Translations under genes and position numbers: made by a program
In this document: positions 54,416-62,662 of the stretch, piece by piece
Position numbering within the stretch: position 1 is the stretch's first letter
Layout: every line of letters begins with the position of its first letter
NCBI GenBank assembly: GCA_034670065.1
Contig: JAXMOG010000001.1
Span: forward strand, 62,001 to 126,000
Length of the DNA: 64,000 bases
From: Mesobacterium_A sp034670065
GTDB lineage: Bacteria; Pseudomonadota; Alphaproteobacteria; Rhodobacterales; Rhodobacteraceae
Reading direction: 5' to 3'
The notes under the pieces: generated by a model
The model's input: the letters and a program-made list of their open reading frames with translations, nothing else
Told to the model about the DNA's origin: nothing
The model's database searches: none

Positions 54416-54862
54416 TTAGCCGTCTTGCGCATCGGCCAGTTCTTGCAGCCAACCTTCGACACGGTCTTTGTTTGTGCCTACGTCATTCTTGCCAAAGCGA
54501 AGCCTGCTCCAGATTTCGATATGCCCGTCTTCCAGTTTGACCGTGGCGTAATCCGGCAGGCCCAGCCACTGTGACCGGGTGATATAGGTGATGTGTCCGC
54601 TGTCCACGCTTCCCGCCATCCGCTCTGTCCGCAGGGTGCCCAAAATAATGTGATCCAGTTGGTTCAGCGTATCGGGCCCTGCGGCGATACGGCGGCGTAT
54701 TCCGTCAACCGAGTCCTGATCTGCCGCCACCATAGGATCGACATGCCAGCGCGCAGGATCAGACGGCGCAAGACGCAGCCACGCCAAGCCAGCGATGATC
54801 GCCAGCACGAAAAGCCAGAGCCACATTTTAAACCCTCGACGTTTTCGGCGTGTCATATCCAT
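54416..54862 (-). CDS. DUF1499 membrane-anchored protein
   Basis: A 148-aa protein from the ATG at 54862, chosen because GAGGA lies 9 bases upstream; an ATG at 54856 is possible. A basic start (MTRRKRRGFK) and one membrane segment (about 13-30) precede a DUF1499-type domain ending IWSRLRFGKNDVGTNKDRVEGWL. Function unknown. It follows the second agmatinase gene by 22 bp on the same strand. Confidence 0.72.
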   Translation of the reverse strand: MDMTRRKRRGFKMWLWLFVLAIIAGLAWLRLAPSDPARWHVDPMVAADQDSVDGIRRRIAAGPDTLNQLDHIILGTLRTERMAGSVDSGHITYITRSQWLGLPDYATVKLEDGHIEIWSRLRFGKNDVGTNKDRVEGWLQELADAQDG

Positions 54863-54884
54863 GCCGTTAAGTCCTCTACGGAAT

Positions 54885-55856
54885 TTACTTTTCTCCGCCG
54901 CGCCTTGTCCAACCCAGCAGACAAAGAAGTTCTGTGGCCACATGTGCAGCGGCAATCGCTGTGGCCCCGCTGGTATCAAAGGGTGGGCTAACTTCCACCA
55001 CGTCACCGCCTACAAGGTTAATGCCTGCAATCTCACGCAGGATTACGGCCGCCTGATGGCTGGTCAGCCCGCCCCAGACGGGTGTGCCGGTGCCAGGGGC
55101 AAAAGCCGGATCAAGGCCATCGATATCAAACGTCAGATAGGTGGGCGCAGAACCGACAATCGCGCGCACCTGTTTGGCGATCAGTTCTGGTCCTTGGCTG
55201 TGAACCTGACGTGCATCCAAAATGTGAAATCCCATCGTGTCGGGATTGTCTGTGCGAATGCCAATCTGAACTGACCGTGTCGGGTCAACCAAGCCGAGCT
55301 TAACAGCTTTGTACATAAACGTACCGTGGTCGATCCGCTCCATATCGTCATCGATCCAGGTATCGGTATGGGCATCAAACTGGATCACGGACAACGGGCC
55401 GAATTTTTTGGCATAGGCGCGCAGGATTGGCAGGGTGATAAAGTGATCGCCGCCCAAGGTGACTGTGTTCACATCTTGCGCCAGCATTGCGGCGAAATGA
55501 TCCGTCAATCGTTGGGGAAAGGCCGGGACGTTGGCATAGTCAAAGGCCAAGTCGCCATAGTCTGCGATGGCGAACTCTTCCAGCACATTGTAGCCCCAAC
55601 CATAGGGCGCATCGGGCGATTGCAGTAGTGACGCTTCGCGGATCGCGCGTGGGCCCAAACGCGTGCCGGGCCGGTTTGTGACGGATTGATCAAAAGGCAC
55701 ACCGGTGACGGCGAAATCTGCCTGGCTCAGGTCTTTTGTATAGCGCCGCCGCAAAAAAGAGGCCGCGCCGCCAAAGGTATTTTCGAAACTGTTGCCGCGC
55801 AAATCAGACCGGGTGAACGCATGATCGATCTGCTTGTTTGCATCTTCCAAAGCCAT
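54885..55856 (-). CDS. speB: Agmatinase (second ureohydrolase)
   Basis: Manganese ureohydrolase of 323 aa expected to convert agmatine to putrescine and urea. Metal motifs are LGGDHFITLP, FDAHTDTW and TFDIDGLDPAFAPGTGTP. The motif context is closer to standard agmatinases than that of the gene at 20644. Cotranscription with the DUF1499 gene is likely. Substrate is inferred from family resemblance only. Confidence 0.85.
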   Translation of the reverse strand: MALEDANKQIDHAFTRSDLRGNSFENTFGGAASFLRRRYTKDLSQADFAVTGVPFDQSVTNRPGTRLGPRAIREASLLQSPDAPYGWGYNVLEEFAIADYGDLAFDYANVPAFPQRLTDHFAAMLAQDVNTVTLGGDHFITLPILRAYAKKFGPLSVIQFDAHTDTWIDDDMERIDHGTFMYKAVKLGLVDPTRSVQIGIRTDNPDTMGFHILDARQVHSQGPELIAKQVRAIVGSAPTYLTFDIDGLDPAFAPGTGTPVWGGLTSHQAAVILREIAGINLVGGDVVEVSPPFDTSGATAIAAAHVATELLCLLGWTRRGGEK

Positions 55857-56034
55857 GATCTTGCCTGTGATTCGGGCATCTTACGCGCCAAGCTTAAAGC
55901 GCCATCGGTTGCAAAGCCAGCCGGGCGATCGTGTATGCGCCGATTGTCGCCACTGATGTGGGGGCATTGCTGCATGACTGGACTTCGGCGGATGGATGGG
56001 CCACCACAGCGCCACGGAAAACAGGGGGTACGAT

Positions 56035-56838
56035 ATGTCTGACGCGCTGATCTTTGATCCCAAGGGCGGCATGCCGCGGCTGCTGGAAATCATGCGCAGG
56101 TTGCGTGACCCAAAGACCGGATGTCCGTGGGATATCGAACAGGATTTCGCGACCATCGCGCCCTACACGATTGAAGAGGCTTACGAGGTTGCCGACGCTA
56201 TCGAGCGAGAGGCCTGGGACGAGTTGAAAGGTGAATTGGGCGATTTGCTGCTGCAATCCGTCTATCACACACAAATGGCCGAAGAGGCTGGCCTGTTCAC
56301 CTTTGACGATGTTGCCAACACCATTTCCGACAAGATGGTTACGCGCCACCCGCATGTGTTTGGCGATGAATCGCGCGACAAATCCGCAGAACAACAAACG
56401 CTGGACTGGGAACAGATCAAAGCGGCGGAACGCGCGCAAAATCAGCAAAAAGGTGTGTTGCAAGGGGTGGCCAAGGGGCTGCCGTCGTTGCTGCGGGCCG
56501 TCAAATTGCAAAATCGTGCAGCGCGGGTTGGGTTTGATTGGCCCTCCACCGATGAAGTGCTGGATAAGCTGGTGGAAGAGGCACAAGAGTTGCGCGAAGC
56601 ACGCGATCCAGACCATGCCGCCGAAGAGTTTGGAGACATGCTGTTTGTCATGGCCAACTTGGCCCGACACATGAAGATTGACCCCGAAGCTGCCTTGCGC
56701 GCGGCCAATCAGAAATTCACCCGCCGTTTCGAAATGATCGAAGCGGCGCTGGCCGATCAGGGCAAACGCCCGGAAGACAGCACATTGGAAGAGATGGACG
56801 CGCTTTGGGATGCGGCCAAACTGACCGAGAAAAGCTGA
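56035..56838 (+). CDS. mazG: Nucleoside triphosphate pyrophosphohydrolase MazG
   Basis: Hydrolyses NTPs/dNTPs to NMPs and pyrophosphate, cleaning up aberrant nucleotides and lowering ppGpp in some bacteria. The 267-aa protein starts at the ATG at 56035 with AGGGGG upstream. RLRDPKTGCPWDIEQDF, EEAYEVADAIE (metal-binding EExxE) and ELGDLLLQSVYH are followed by a second MazG repeat (about 165-215, EEFGDMLFVMANLARH). Confidence 0.94.
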   Translation: MSDALIFDPKGGMPRLLEIMRRLRDPKTGCPWDIEQDFATIAPYTIEEAYEVADAIEREAWDELKGELGDLLLQSVYHTQMAEEAGLFTFDDVANTISDKMVTRHPHVFGDESRDKSAEQQTLDWEQIKAAERAQNQQKGVLQGVAKGLPSLLRAVKLQNRAARVGFDWPSTDEVLDKLVEEAQELREARDPDHAAEEFGDMLFVMANLARHMKIDPEAALRAANQKFTRRFEMIEAALADQGKRPEDSTLEEMDALWDAAKLTEKS

Positions 56839-56839
56839 A

Positions 56840-56871
56840 CCTGTTCGTTTCAACAGGGGCCGTGGCCCCTG
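56840..56871. terminator. Tandem hairpins between mazG and the monooxygenase gene
   Basis: CCTGTT/AACAGG (56840-56845, 56852-56857) and CAGGGGCC/GGCCCCTG (56854-56861, 56864-56871) overlap and are mutually exclusive. The second is a very stable 8-bp stem. They fill the gap between convergent genes; no long T-run is present. Confidence 0.55.
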
Positions 56872-56881
56872 CTCTGCCCAA

Positions 56882-58051
56882 TCAGGCGGTCACGTCATGG
56901 GCATACAGCCAATCAAACTGGTGCAGCATCCGGTTGGGGGCAAAGCGCCCCATCATCCGCAGGCCCAGATGCGCTGCCGCGCGCACGGGCCCCGGTTTCA
57001 GGTGGTATTTCCAAGCATTGCCGTTTGCGGCTGCAATGACCCGTGTTGCCCTGCCGTGGCGCGCCGCTTGATAGGCGGTCAGCCCCTGCGCAATATCTGG
57101 TGCAGCATCCAATTGTTTGGCCAGAACCCATGCGTCTTCCAGCGCCATGTTGGCGCCCTGTGCCATGAACGGCAAAGTGGGATGTGCGGCGTCACCCAGC
57201 AAGGCTACGTTTTCGCCGACCCAATTCTTGGCAACTGGATGGCGGAACAGGCCCCATAGGTACAGCGTTTCAACGGCATCCAGCAGACGGTGCACTTCGG
57301 CGTCAAAGCCGGCAAAGGCCTTTTTCACGTTGGCTGGATCGTCGGGATGGTTCCAGCCTTCGGCGGTCCATGCGGCACGTTCTTGTACGGCAACAACATT
57401 GACCAAATCACCGTCGCGTAGCGGGTAACTGACCATGTGCTGGCCGGGCCCCATATGCACGCGGGCGTGTGGCGGGTGGTTGGTGACATTCGGCACAATC
57501 GCGCGCCAAGCCACCTGACCTGTGAAAAACGGGTCGTTCGCACCGTTCAACACCGGGCGCAGGACAGAATGCAACCCATCCGCCCCGATCACCAAATCAC
57601 CACACAGGTGATCACCATTGGCCAGTGTGATTTGGGGCTTTGGGCCGGGAACGACAGTGGTCGCCTTTTGCAACAAGCGCACCTTCACACCCTTTTCACG
57701 CACAGTGCGGGCCAGCAGGCCAACCAGATCTGCGCGATGCACAAAGTAGTAGCCTTGGTCTTGTGGCAGTGATTTTAGGTCCAATCGCAGAACTTCGGCG
57801 CCACGTTGGTAATCACGCAACGAAACTGCGCGGGCGCGAACCGAACACTGTGTCAACGCATCTTGCAGGCCCAAGGCCCTGATGACGTTCATGCCGTTGG
57901 GGGAAACCTGAATGCCGGCGCCAACCTCTGACAGGTCTTCGGCCCGTTCCAAAACAGTCACGTCAGCGCCGCGCAATCGCAGGGCCAAAGCGCAGGCCAA
58001 GCCCCCTATGCCGCCACCGACAATGATGACACGTTTTGAGTTCAAACTCAT
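56882..58051 (-). CDS. FAD-dependent monooxygenase (salicylate-hydroxylase-like)
   Basis: A 389-aa group A flavoprotein monooxygenase. The N-terminal Rossmann motif VGGGIGGLACALALRLRGADVTVLERA, the middle DG-type motif GDLVIGADGLHSVLR and the FAD motif GDAAHPTLPFMAQGANMALEDA are all present. Relatives hydroxylate aromatic acids or act in ubiquinone synthesis. The sequence alone does not give the substrate, and no aromatic-degradation genes are adjacent. It follows the dksA terminator on the same strand. Confidence 0.8.
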   Translation of the reverse strand: MSLNSKRVIIVGGGIGGLACALALRLRGADVTVLERAEDLSEVGAGIQVSPNGMNVIRALGLQDALTQCSVRARAVSLRDYQRGAEVLRLDLKSLPQDQGYYFVHRADLVGLLARTVREKGVKVRLLQKATTVVPGPKPQITLANGDHLCGDLVIGADGLHSVLRPVLNGANDPFFTGQVAWRAIVPNVTNHPPHARVHMGPGQHMVSYPLRDGDLVNVVAVQERAAWTAEGWNHPDDPANVKKAFAGFDAEVHRLLDAVETLYLWGLFRHPVAKNWVGENVALLGDAAHPTLPFMAQGANMALEDAWVLAKQLDAAPDIAQGLTAYQAARHGRATRVIAAANGNAWKYHLKPGPVRAAAHLGLRMMGRFAPNRMLHQFDWLYAHDVTA

Positions 58052-58071
58052 AAAGTGGAGCCTTCAGACAG

Positions 58072-58098
58072 AAACGCCGGGACATTTGGCCCCGGCGT
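58072..58098 (-). terminator. Terminator of dksA
   Basis: On the minus strand ACGCCGGG (58098-58091), a 9-base loop, CCCGGCGT (58081-58074) and a short T-run (TTT) follow the dksA stop by about 30 bases. Confidence 0.7.
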
Positions 58099-58126
58099 GA
58101 ATTTCATTTGTACAATCCAAACGACC

Positions 58127-58549
58127 TTAGTCGTCGCGGTGCACTTTTTCACGGCGTTCGTGTCGTTCCTGTGCTTCCAGGCTCATCGTTGCAATTGGAC
58201 GTGCGTCCAAACGCTTTAGTGAGATCGGTTCGCCAGTCACTTCGCAATAACCGTATTCGCCTTCGTCGATTCGGCGCAACGCCGCATCGATTTTTGACAC
58301 AAGTTTACGCTGACGGTCGCGGGTACGTAGTTCCAGCGCCCTATCGGTTTCTTCTGATGCACGGTCTGCAACGTCAGGAATGTTGCGCGTGCCGTCCTGC
58401 AAACCTTCGATGGTTTCGCGACCTTCGTCCAAAAGCTCTTGCCGCCAGTCGATCAATTTACGGCGGAAATATTCGAGCTGACGATCGTTCATGAACTGCT
58501 CGTCGTCGGAGGGACGGTAGTCGTCAGGAAGAAAAGATTCCTCTTTCAT
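58127..58549 (-). CDS. dksA: RNA polymerase-binding transcription factor DksA
   Basis: Binds the RNA polymerase secondary channel and, with ppGpp, resets transcription of ribosomal and biosynthetic genes. The 140-aa protein starts at the ATG at 58549. The coiled-coil tip DxxDRA (Asp59, Asp62) is intact. The zinc-finger region has only Cys102 (YGYCEVTGEPIS...DARPIATM) where classical DksA has four cysteines, so it probably does not bind zinc through the usual site. The single-Cys form is known in alphaproteobacteria. Confidence 0.92.
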   Translation of the reverse strand: MKEESFLPDDYRPSDDEQFMNDRQLEYFRRKLIDWRQELLDEGRETIEGLQDGTRNIPDVADRASEETDRALELRTRDRQRKLVSKIDAALRRIDEGEYGYCEVTGEPISLKRLDARPIATMSLEAQERHERREKVHRDD

Positions 58550-58804
58550 CTTTGTTCCCTCATGTAGGCCAACATCCGTCATGAAAGTATCTCCAGATTT
58601 TCGGTATCCTCGCCGGGCAGATATCCGAACGCCCGCGGGATGTCACTACACAATAGTTAGGTGCGATGGCGAATTTGCGGCGCAAGGCAATCAAACTTTT
58701 GGCATTGGAAATCCATCACGATTGACCTAGCGGATTTTCGTTTGCTTGCCATTCGCAGACCGGGCCTTTACCTCATAGAAACAGGCAGTCACAAGGAATT
58801 GACC

Positions 58805-59650
58805 ATGAGCGCGCGCTTTGACGGGACAAGTGAATATGTCTCGACAGATGATCTGACGATGGCAGTGAACGCGGCCATCACTTTGGAACGACCGCTGCTG
58901 GTCAAAGGCGAACCGGGCACCGGCAAAACCGAACTGGCCCGACAAGTGGCCGATGCGTTGGGTCTGCGCATGATCGAATGGAATATCAAGTCCACGACAA
59001 AGGCGCAGCAAGGCCTGTATGAATACGATGCAGTCAGCCGTTTGCGTGACAGCCAGCTGGGCGATGAACGCGTGAATGACGTTGCCAATTACATTCGCAA
59101 GGGCAAGCTGTGGGAAGCGTTTGACAGCGATGAAAAGGTCGTTCTTCTGATCGATGAGATCGACAAAGCTGACATCGAATTTCCCAACGATTTGTTGCAG
59201 GAATTGGATAAGATGGCGTTTCATGTCTATGAAACTGGCCAGACGGTTTCCGCCCGGAACCGGCCGATTGTCATCATTACATCAAACAATGAAAAAGAGC
59301 TGCCCGATGCCTTTTTGCGGCGCTGTTTTTTCCACTACATCCGCTTCCCCGAAGCCGACACGATGCGCAAGATTGTTGAAGTGCACCATCCGGGCATCAA
59401 GGAAGCGCTGCTGTCCACTGCGCTGACCCAGTTTTATGAACTGCGCGAACAACCGGGCCTGAAGAAAAAGCCATCCACATCCGAAGTTCTGGATTGGCTG
59501 AAACTGCTATTGGCCGAAGACCTGACGCCCGAAGATTTGAAGCGAGATGGGGCAAATGCCCTGCCCAAGCTGCACGGCGCGTTGTTGAAGAACGAACAGG
59601 ATGTGCACCTGTTTGAACGGCTGGCCTTTATGGCTCGTCGGGGCAGGTAA
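58805..59650 (+). CDS. MoxR-type AAA+ ATPase
   Basis: A 281-aa AAA+ ATPase of the MoxR class from the ATG at 58805 (AAGGA upstream). Walker A GEPGTGKT is at 35-42, Walker B LLIDEID at 114-120, sensor 1 ITSNNEKELPDAF and RRCFFHYIRFP follow. MoxR ATPases usually work with a VWA-domain partner to insert cofactors or remodel complexes. The likely partner, a CoxE-like VWA protein, is encoded at 62663 after four intervening genes. Confidence 0.87.
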   Translation: MSARFDGTSEYVSTDDLTMAVNAAITLERPLLVKGEPGTGKTELARQVADALGLRMIEWNIKSTTKAQQGLYEYDAVSRLRDSQLGDERVNDVANYIRKGKLWEAFDSDEKVVLLIDEIDKADIEFPNDLLQELDKMAFHVYETGQTVSARNRPIVIITSNNEKELPDAFLRRCFFHYIRFPEADTMRKIVEVHHPGIKEALLSTALTQFYELREQPGLKKKPSTSEVLDWLKLLLAEDLTPEDLKRDGANALPKLHGALLKNEQDVHLFERLAFMARRGR

Positions 59651-59655
59651 AACAC

Positions 59656-60558
59656 TTGCTCCATGTTCTGACCCACAACATTCTGCCGGTGTTCGCCATT
59701 ATGGCGCTTGGCTTTGTTTTGGGGCGGTTCAAGAAGTTCTCCACCCAAGAGGCCAAGGCCTTTACCCGTGTGGCGTTTCTGGTGCTGCAACCGGCACTGA
59801 TCTTTCCGCTGATGGCAAGCGTGGATTTCAGCGTTTTTGAAGTTGGCGCGCTGGCGTTATATGGCGCTTGTCAGGTTGTGGCCTTTGGGCTGGCCTATGG
59901 TGTTGCCCGGCGATTTTTCGGGCGAGAGCATTTGGAATCCTGGCTGCTGGCCATGGCCGTGGTTTTTGTAAACTCGCTGCTTTACATCTGGCCGATATCT
60001 TTCTTGATTTTTGGCGAGGCCGCGGCGCTGCCCATTTCGGCGATTGTGGCTTGGGATGCCTCTGCAACCTTCGCATTCTTTATCGTTTCAACCGATCTTA
60101 TGGCCAATCCGCAGGCTGGGGTGCGCCCCGCACTGCGGCGGGTTGTTTCAAGCCCGATCCTGATCGCCATCGTTTTGGGGTTGGGAATGAACCTTCTGCA
60201 TGTGCCGGTGCCTGAACCGGTGTTGACCGCGGCCAAGTTTGCCGGCGCGGGTGCTGCGCCGCTGACTCTGTTTGCCTTGGGGATCATCTTGTCGGGGCAT
60301 TCGCTGTTTCCGTCACCCGTTGTGGTGGGCATATCGGCAATGAAACTGCTGGTGTTTCCGGCCTTCGTCTGGGCGGCATTGCAACTGGCGCCACCGCCCG
60401 GAAACTGGGAACCCTTGTTTGTTCTAAACGCTGCAGGGCCATCGGGCGCAATGGCGTTTTCACTGGCGATGCTGCACGGCATTCGGACGGATACGGTCGC
60501 GCCGGTGATCATCTGGACCAGTGTGCTTTCGCTGCTATCCTTATCGTGGTTGGCATAG
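59656..60558 (+). CDS. AEC-family transporter
   Basis: A 300-aa inner-membrane protein with about ten hydrophobic segments, of the auxin efflux carrier family. It starts with LHVLTHNILPVFAIMALGFVLGRF at a TTG codon (59656) with GGCAGG upstream; no in-frame ATG precedes the conserved first helix. Substrates of bacterial members are mostly carboxylates, but unknown here. It begins 5 bp after the MoxR gene, so the two may be cotranscribed. Confidence 0.8.
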   Translation: MLHVLTHNILPVFAIMALGFVLGRFKKFSTQEAKAFTRVAFLVLQPALIFPLMASVDFSVFEVGALALYGACQVVAFGLAYGVARRFFGREHLESWLLAMAVVFVNSLLYIWPISFLIFGEAAALPISAIVAWDASATFAFFIVSTDLMANPQAGVRPALRRVVSSPILIAIVLGLGMNLLHVPVPEPVLTAAKFAGAGAAPLTLFALGIILSGHSLFPSPVVVGISAMKLLVFPAFVWAALQLAPPPGNWEPLFVLNAAGPSGAMAFSLAMLHGIRTDTVAPVIIWTSVLSLLSLSWLA

Positions 60559-60662
60559 CGGCGTGTTGGCTCAGTCTGTCCAAGGCACGCCAAATCGGCT
60601 AGCTTGCCGAAAAATGACCCCATTCGCTTGCGATGACAGGGCAAGAACAAGAAGGCAGAGCA

Positions 60663-61118
60663 ATGAGTGATTCCGAAGAGTTGGTGATCCGTCCGATCAC
60701 CCAAGACGATGAAGACCAATGGCGTGCGTTGTGGGCCGCGTATTTAGCGTTTTACAGCACAACAGTTGGCGACACGATTTACAAAACCACGTTTGACCGG
60801 CTGTGCAACGCCGAAGAAGCGGGCTTTCAGGGCTTGGTTGCAGAAGTCGGCGGAGAGCTGGTTGGACTGGTCCACTACCTGTTTCATGGTCATTGCTGGA
60901 AAGTCGAAAACGTCGTGTATTTGCAAGACCTGTTTGTTGTCCGTGATCAACGTGAGCGCGGGATCGGCCGCCATCTAATTGAATCGGTTTACAAAAAGGC
61001 GGATGAAGCCGGATGCCCGACGGTCTATTGGCTGACGCAGGATTTCAATACAAACGCTCGGGCGCTGTACGATCAGGTCGCACAGGAAACCCCTTTCGTT
61101 AAATATCAGCGCGCGTGA
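60663..61118 (+). CDS. GNAT-family N-acetyltransferase
   Basis: A 151-aa acetyltransferase starting at the ATG at 60663. The acetyl-CoA loop region DQRERGIGRHLIESVYKKADEAG and the following YWLTQDFNTNARALYDQVA helix are typical. Substrate unknown. Its stop overlaps the next gene start (GTGATG). Confidence 0.83.
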   Translation: MSDSEELVIRPITQDDEDQWRALWAAYLAFYSTTVGDTIYKTTFDRLCNAEEAGFQGLVAEVGGELVGLVHYLFHGHCWKVENVVYLQDLFVVRDQRERGIGRHLIESVYKKADEAGCPTVYWLTQDFNTNARALYDQVAQETPFVKYQRA

Positions 61119-62485
61119 TGAGAGCGGCGCTGCTCTGCCTTGGATTGGCGCTGGCGGGTTGCGCACCGGCCAATGCACCCAGTTGGTTTGCGCCCAAGGT
61201 TAATTCAGCGGATGCCGTGGTCAACTTGCCAGCCATGCAACGGTTTGCGCCTGCGGCACCTCCGCAAGTTGCCGTGTCAAACCGGGATCTGACACGCGAT
61301 TTTATCGACCTGTCGATGTTTCTGGAATCCGGTCGCCCGGTTGAACGGTTCACCCGGTTCGAGGGCCCGGTTGGGGTGCGTGTTCTGGGGGCTGCGCCGC
61401 CAACGCTGGTGCCCGATCTGGATGACCTGCTGGGCCGTTTGCGCGCCGAAGCCGGTATCGACATTGCCCGTGACAGACCGGGCCCGTCGCAAATCACCAT
61501 AAACGTCATCGCACGCCGCAGTTTGCAGCGGATCATGCCCGAAGCGGCGTGTTTTGTGATTCCGGGTGTGTCTTCGCTGTCAGAGTTCCGCAAGGCGGCC
61601 CGCCGCGGCTTGGTGGATTGGGCACATTTGACCGGGCGCAGCACGATGGCTGTGTTCTTGCCGGGCGATGTGTCGCCGCAAGAAATTCGCGATTGTCTGC
61701 ACGAAGAAATCGCTCAGGCCTTGGGCCCGTTGAACGATTTGTACCGCCTGCCCTACAGCGTTTTCAACGATGACAATGTGAACACTGTTTTGACGGGATA
61801 CGACATGCTGATTTTACGCATGACGTATGACAAGGCGTTGCGAAATGGGATGACTCGTGCCGAGGTCGAAAGCCGCCTGCCCGCCATTGCCAGCCGGCTG
61901 AACCCGGTTGGCCGCACTGTGGCAACGCGCTTTGCCAAACGGACGCCGCGCGAATGGATTGAAGCGGTCAATCAAGCGCTTGGACCGGGTGCGTCCGAGC
62001 GGCAACGCCGTTTGGCCGCAGACCGCGCCTTGCAGATCGCACAAGCCGCCGGTTGGAATGATCATCGTACCGGTTTCAGTTACTACAATGTTGCGCGGTT
62101 GGCAGCGAACAGTGACCCTTTGTTCAGTTTCCGCAACTATCTGGAAGCGGACCGAATGTATGCTGCGCGCCCGGAAACGCAGATTCACCGCGCCTTTTCG
62201 GCCACCCAGTTGGCAGCGGCGGCGCTGTCTGTTGGCGATGCCGAACGCGCGAAAGCTCTGCTGGCTCCGGCCATCAAACAGGCGCGAGCCTTTCAGAATG
62301 CTACCTTGCTGACATCGTTATTGCTGCTGCAATCCGAAGCGCTGCGCATCACCGGCCAACCCGAAGAGGCACGCCGCGTTCGGCTGGACAGTCTGGGATG
62401 GGCGCGCTACGGGTTTGACACCGTTGGGGACGTTATGGACAAAGCCCGCGAAGCGGCGCGTTTGCACCCTGCTGAGACGAATTGA
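61118..62485 (+). CDS. DUF2927 lipoprotein
   Basis: A 455-aa protein with an N-terminal lipobox (LALAGC, Cys15), so probably anchored in the membrane facing the periplasm. The body matches the DUF2927 family pattern with VERFTRFEGPVGVRVLG, CLHEEIAQALGPLNDLYRLPYSVFND and a helical C-terminal region. A GTG one codon earlier is an alternative start. The HEEIAQ sequence resembles a metalloprotease helix but lacks the full HExxH. Function unknown. Confidence 0.75.
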   Translation: MRAALLCLGLALAGCAPANAPSWFAPKVNSADAVVNLPAMQRFAPAAPPQVAVSNRDLTRDFIDLSMFLESGRPVERFTRFEGPVGVRVLGAAPPTLVPDLDDLLGRLRAEAGIDIARDRPGPSQITINVIARRSLQRIMPEAACFVIPGVSSLSEFRKAARRGLVDWAHLTGRSTMAVFLPGDVSPQEIRDCLHEEIAQALGPLNDLYRLPYSVFNDDNVNTVLTGYDMLILRMTYDKALRNGMTRAEVESRLPAIASRLNPVGRTVATRFAKRTPREWIEAVNQALGPGASERQRRLAADRALQIAQAAGWNDHRTGFSYYNVARLAANSDPLFSFRNYLEADRMYAARPETQIHRAFSATQLAAAALSVGDAERAKALLAPAIKQARAFQNATLLTSLLLLQSEALRITGQPEEARRVRLDSLGWARYGFDTVGDVMDKAREAARLHPAETN

Positions 62486-62493
62486 GGACAGTC

Positions 62494-62658
62494 ATGATCG
62501 TGATTTTCGGGGCGCTGCTGGGCGCCATCATCGGTGGCATCACAGCCAAACGCTCCAAAGGGAACTGGGCTGATGTCGCGCAATACGCAGCAGGGTTTGG
62601 CATTTGCTTTGGCCTTGTCGGCATGATTTTGACCATTGTTCTCGAGAAGTCCATGTAA
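62494..62658 (+). CDS. 54-aa small membrane protein
   Basis: A frame of 55 codons from the ATG at 62494 to TAA at 62656, with an excellent RBS (GAGGA, 5 bases before the ATG). The product has two hydrophobic stretches (about 1-16 with IFGALLGAIIGGI, and 32-49 with GFGICFGLVGMILTIV) separated by a basic loop (KRSKGNW). It fits exactly between the DUF2927 gene (8 bp upstream) and the VWA gene (4 bp downstream), which supports a real operon member. No family recognised. Confidence 0.7.
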   Translation: MIVIFGALLGAIIGGITAKRSKGNWADVAQYAAGFGICFGLVGMILTIVLEKSM

Positions 62659-62662
62659 GCAC

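Noticed and set aside
55894..56853. 319-aa minus-strand frame opposite mazG
   Set aside because: Antisense shadow of mazG, which has clear MazG motifs.
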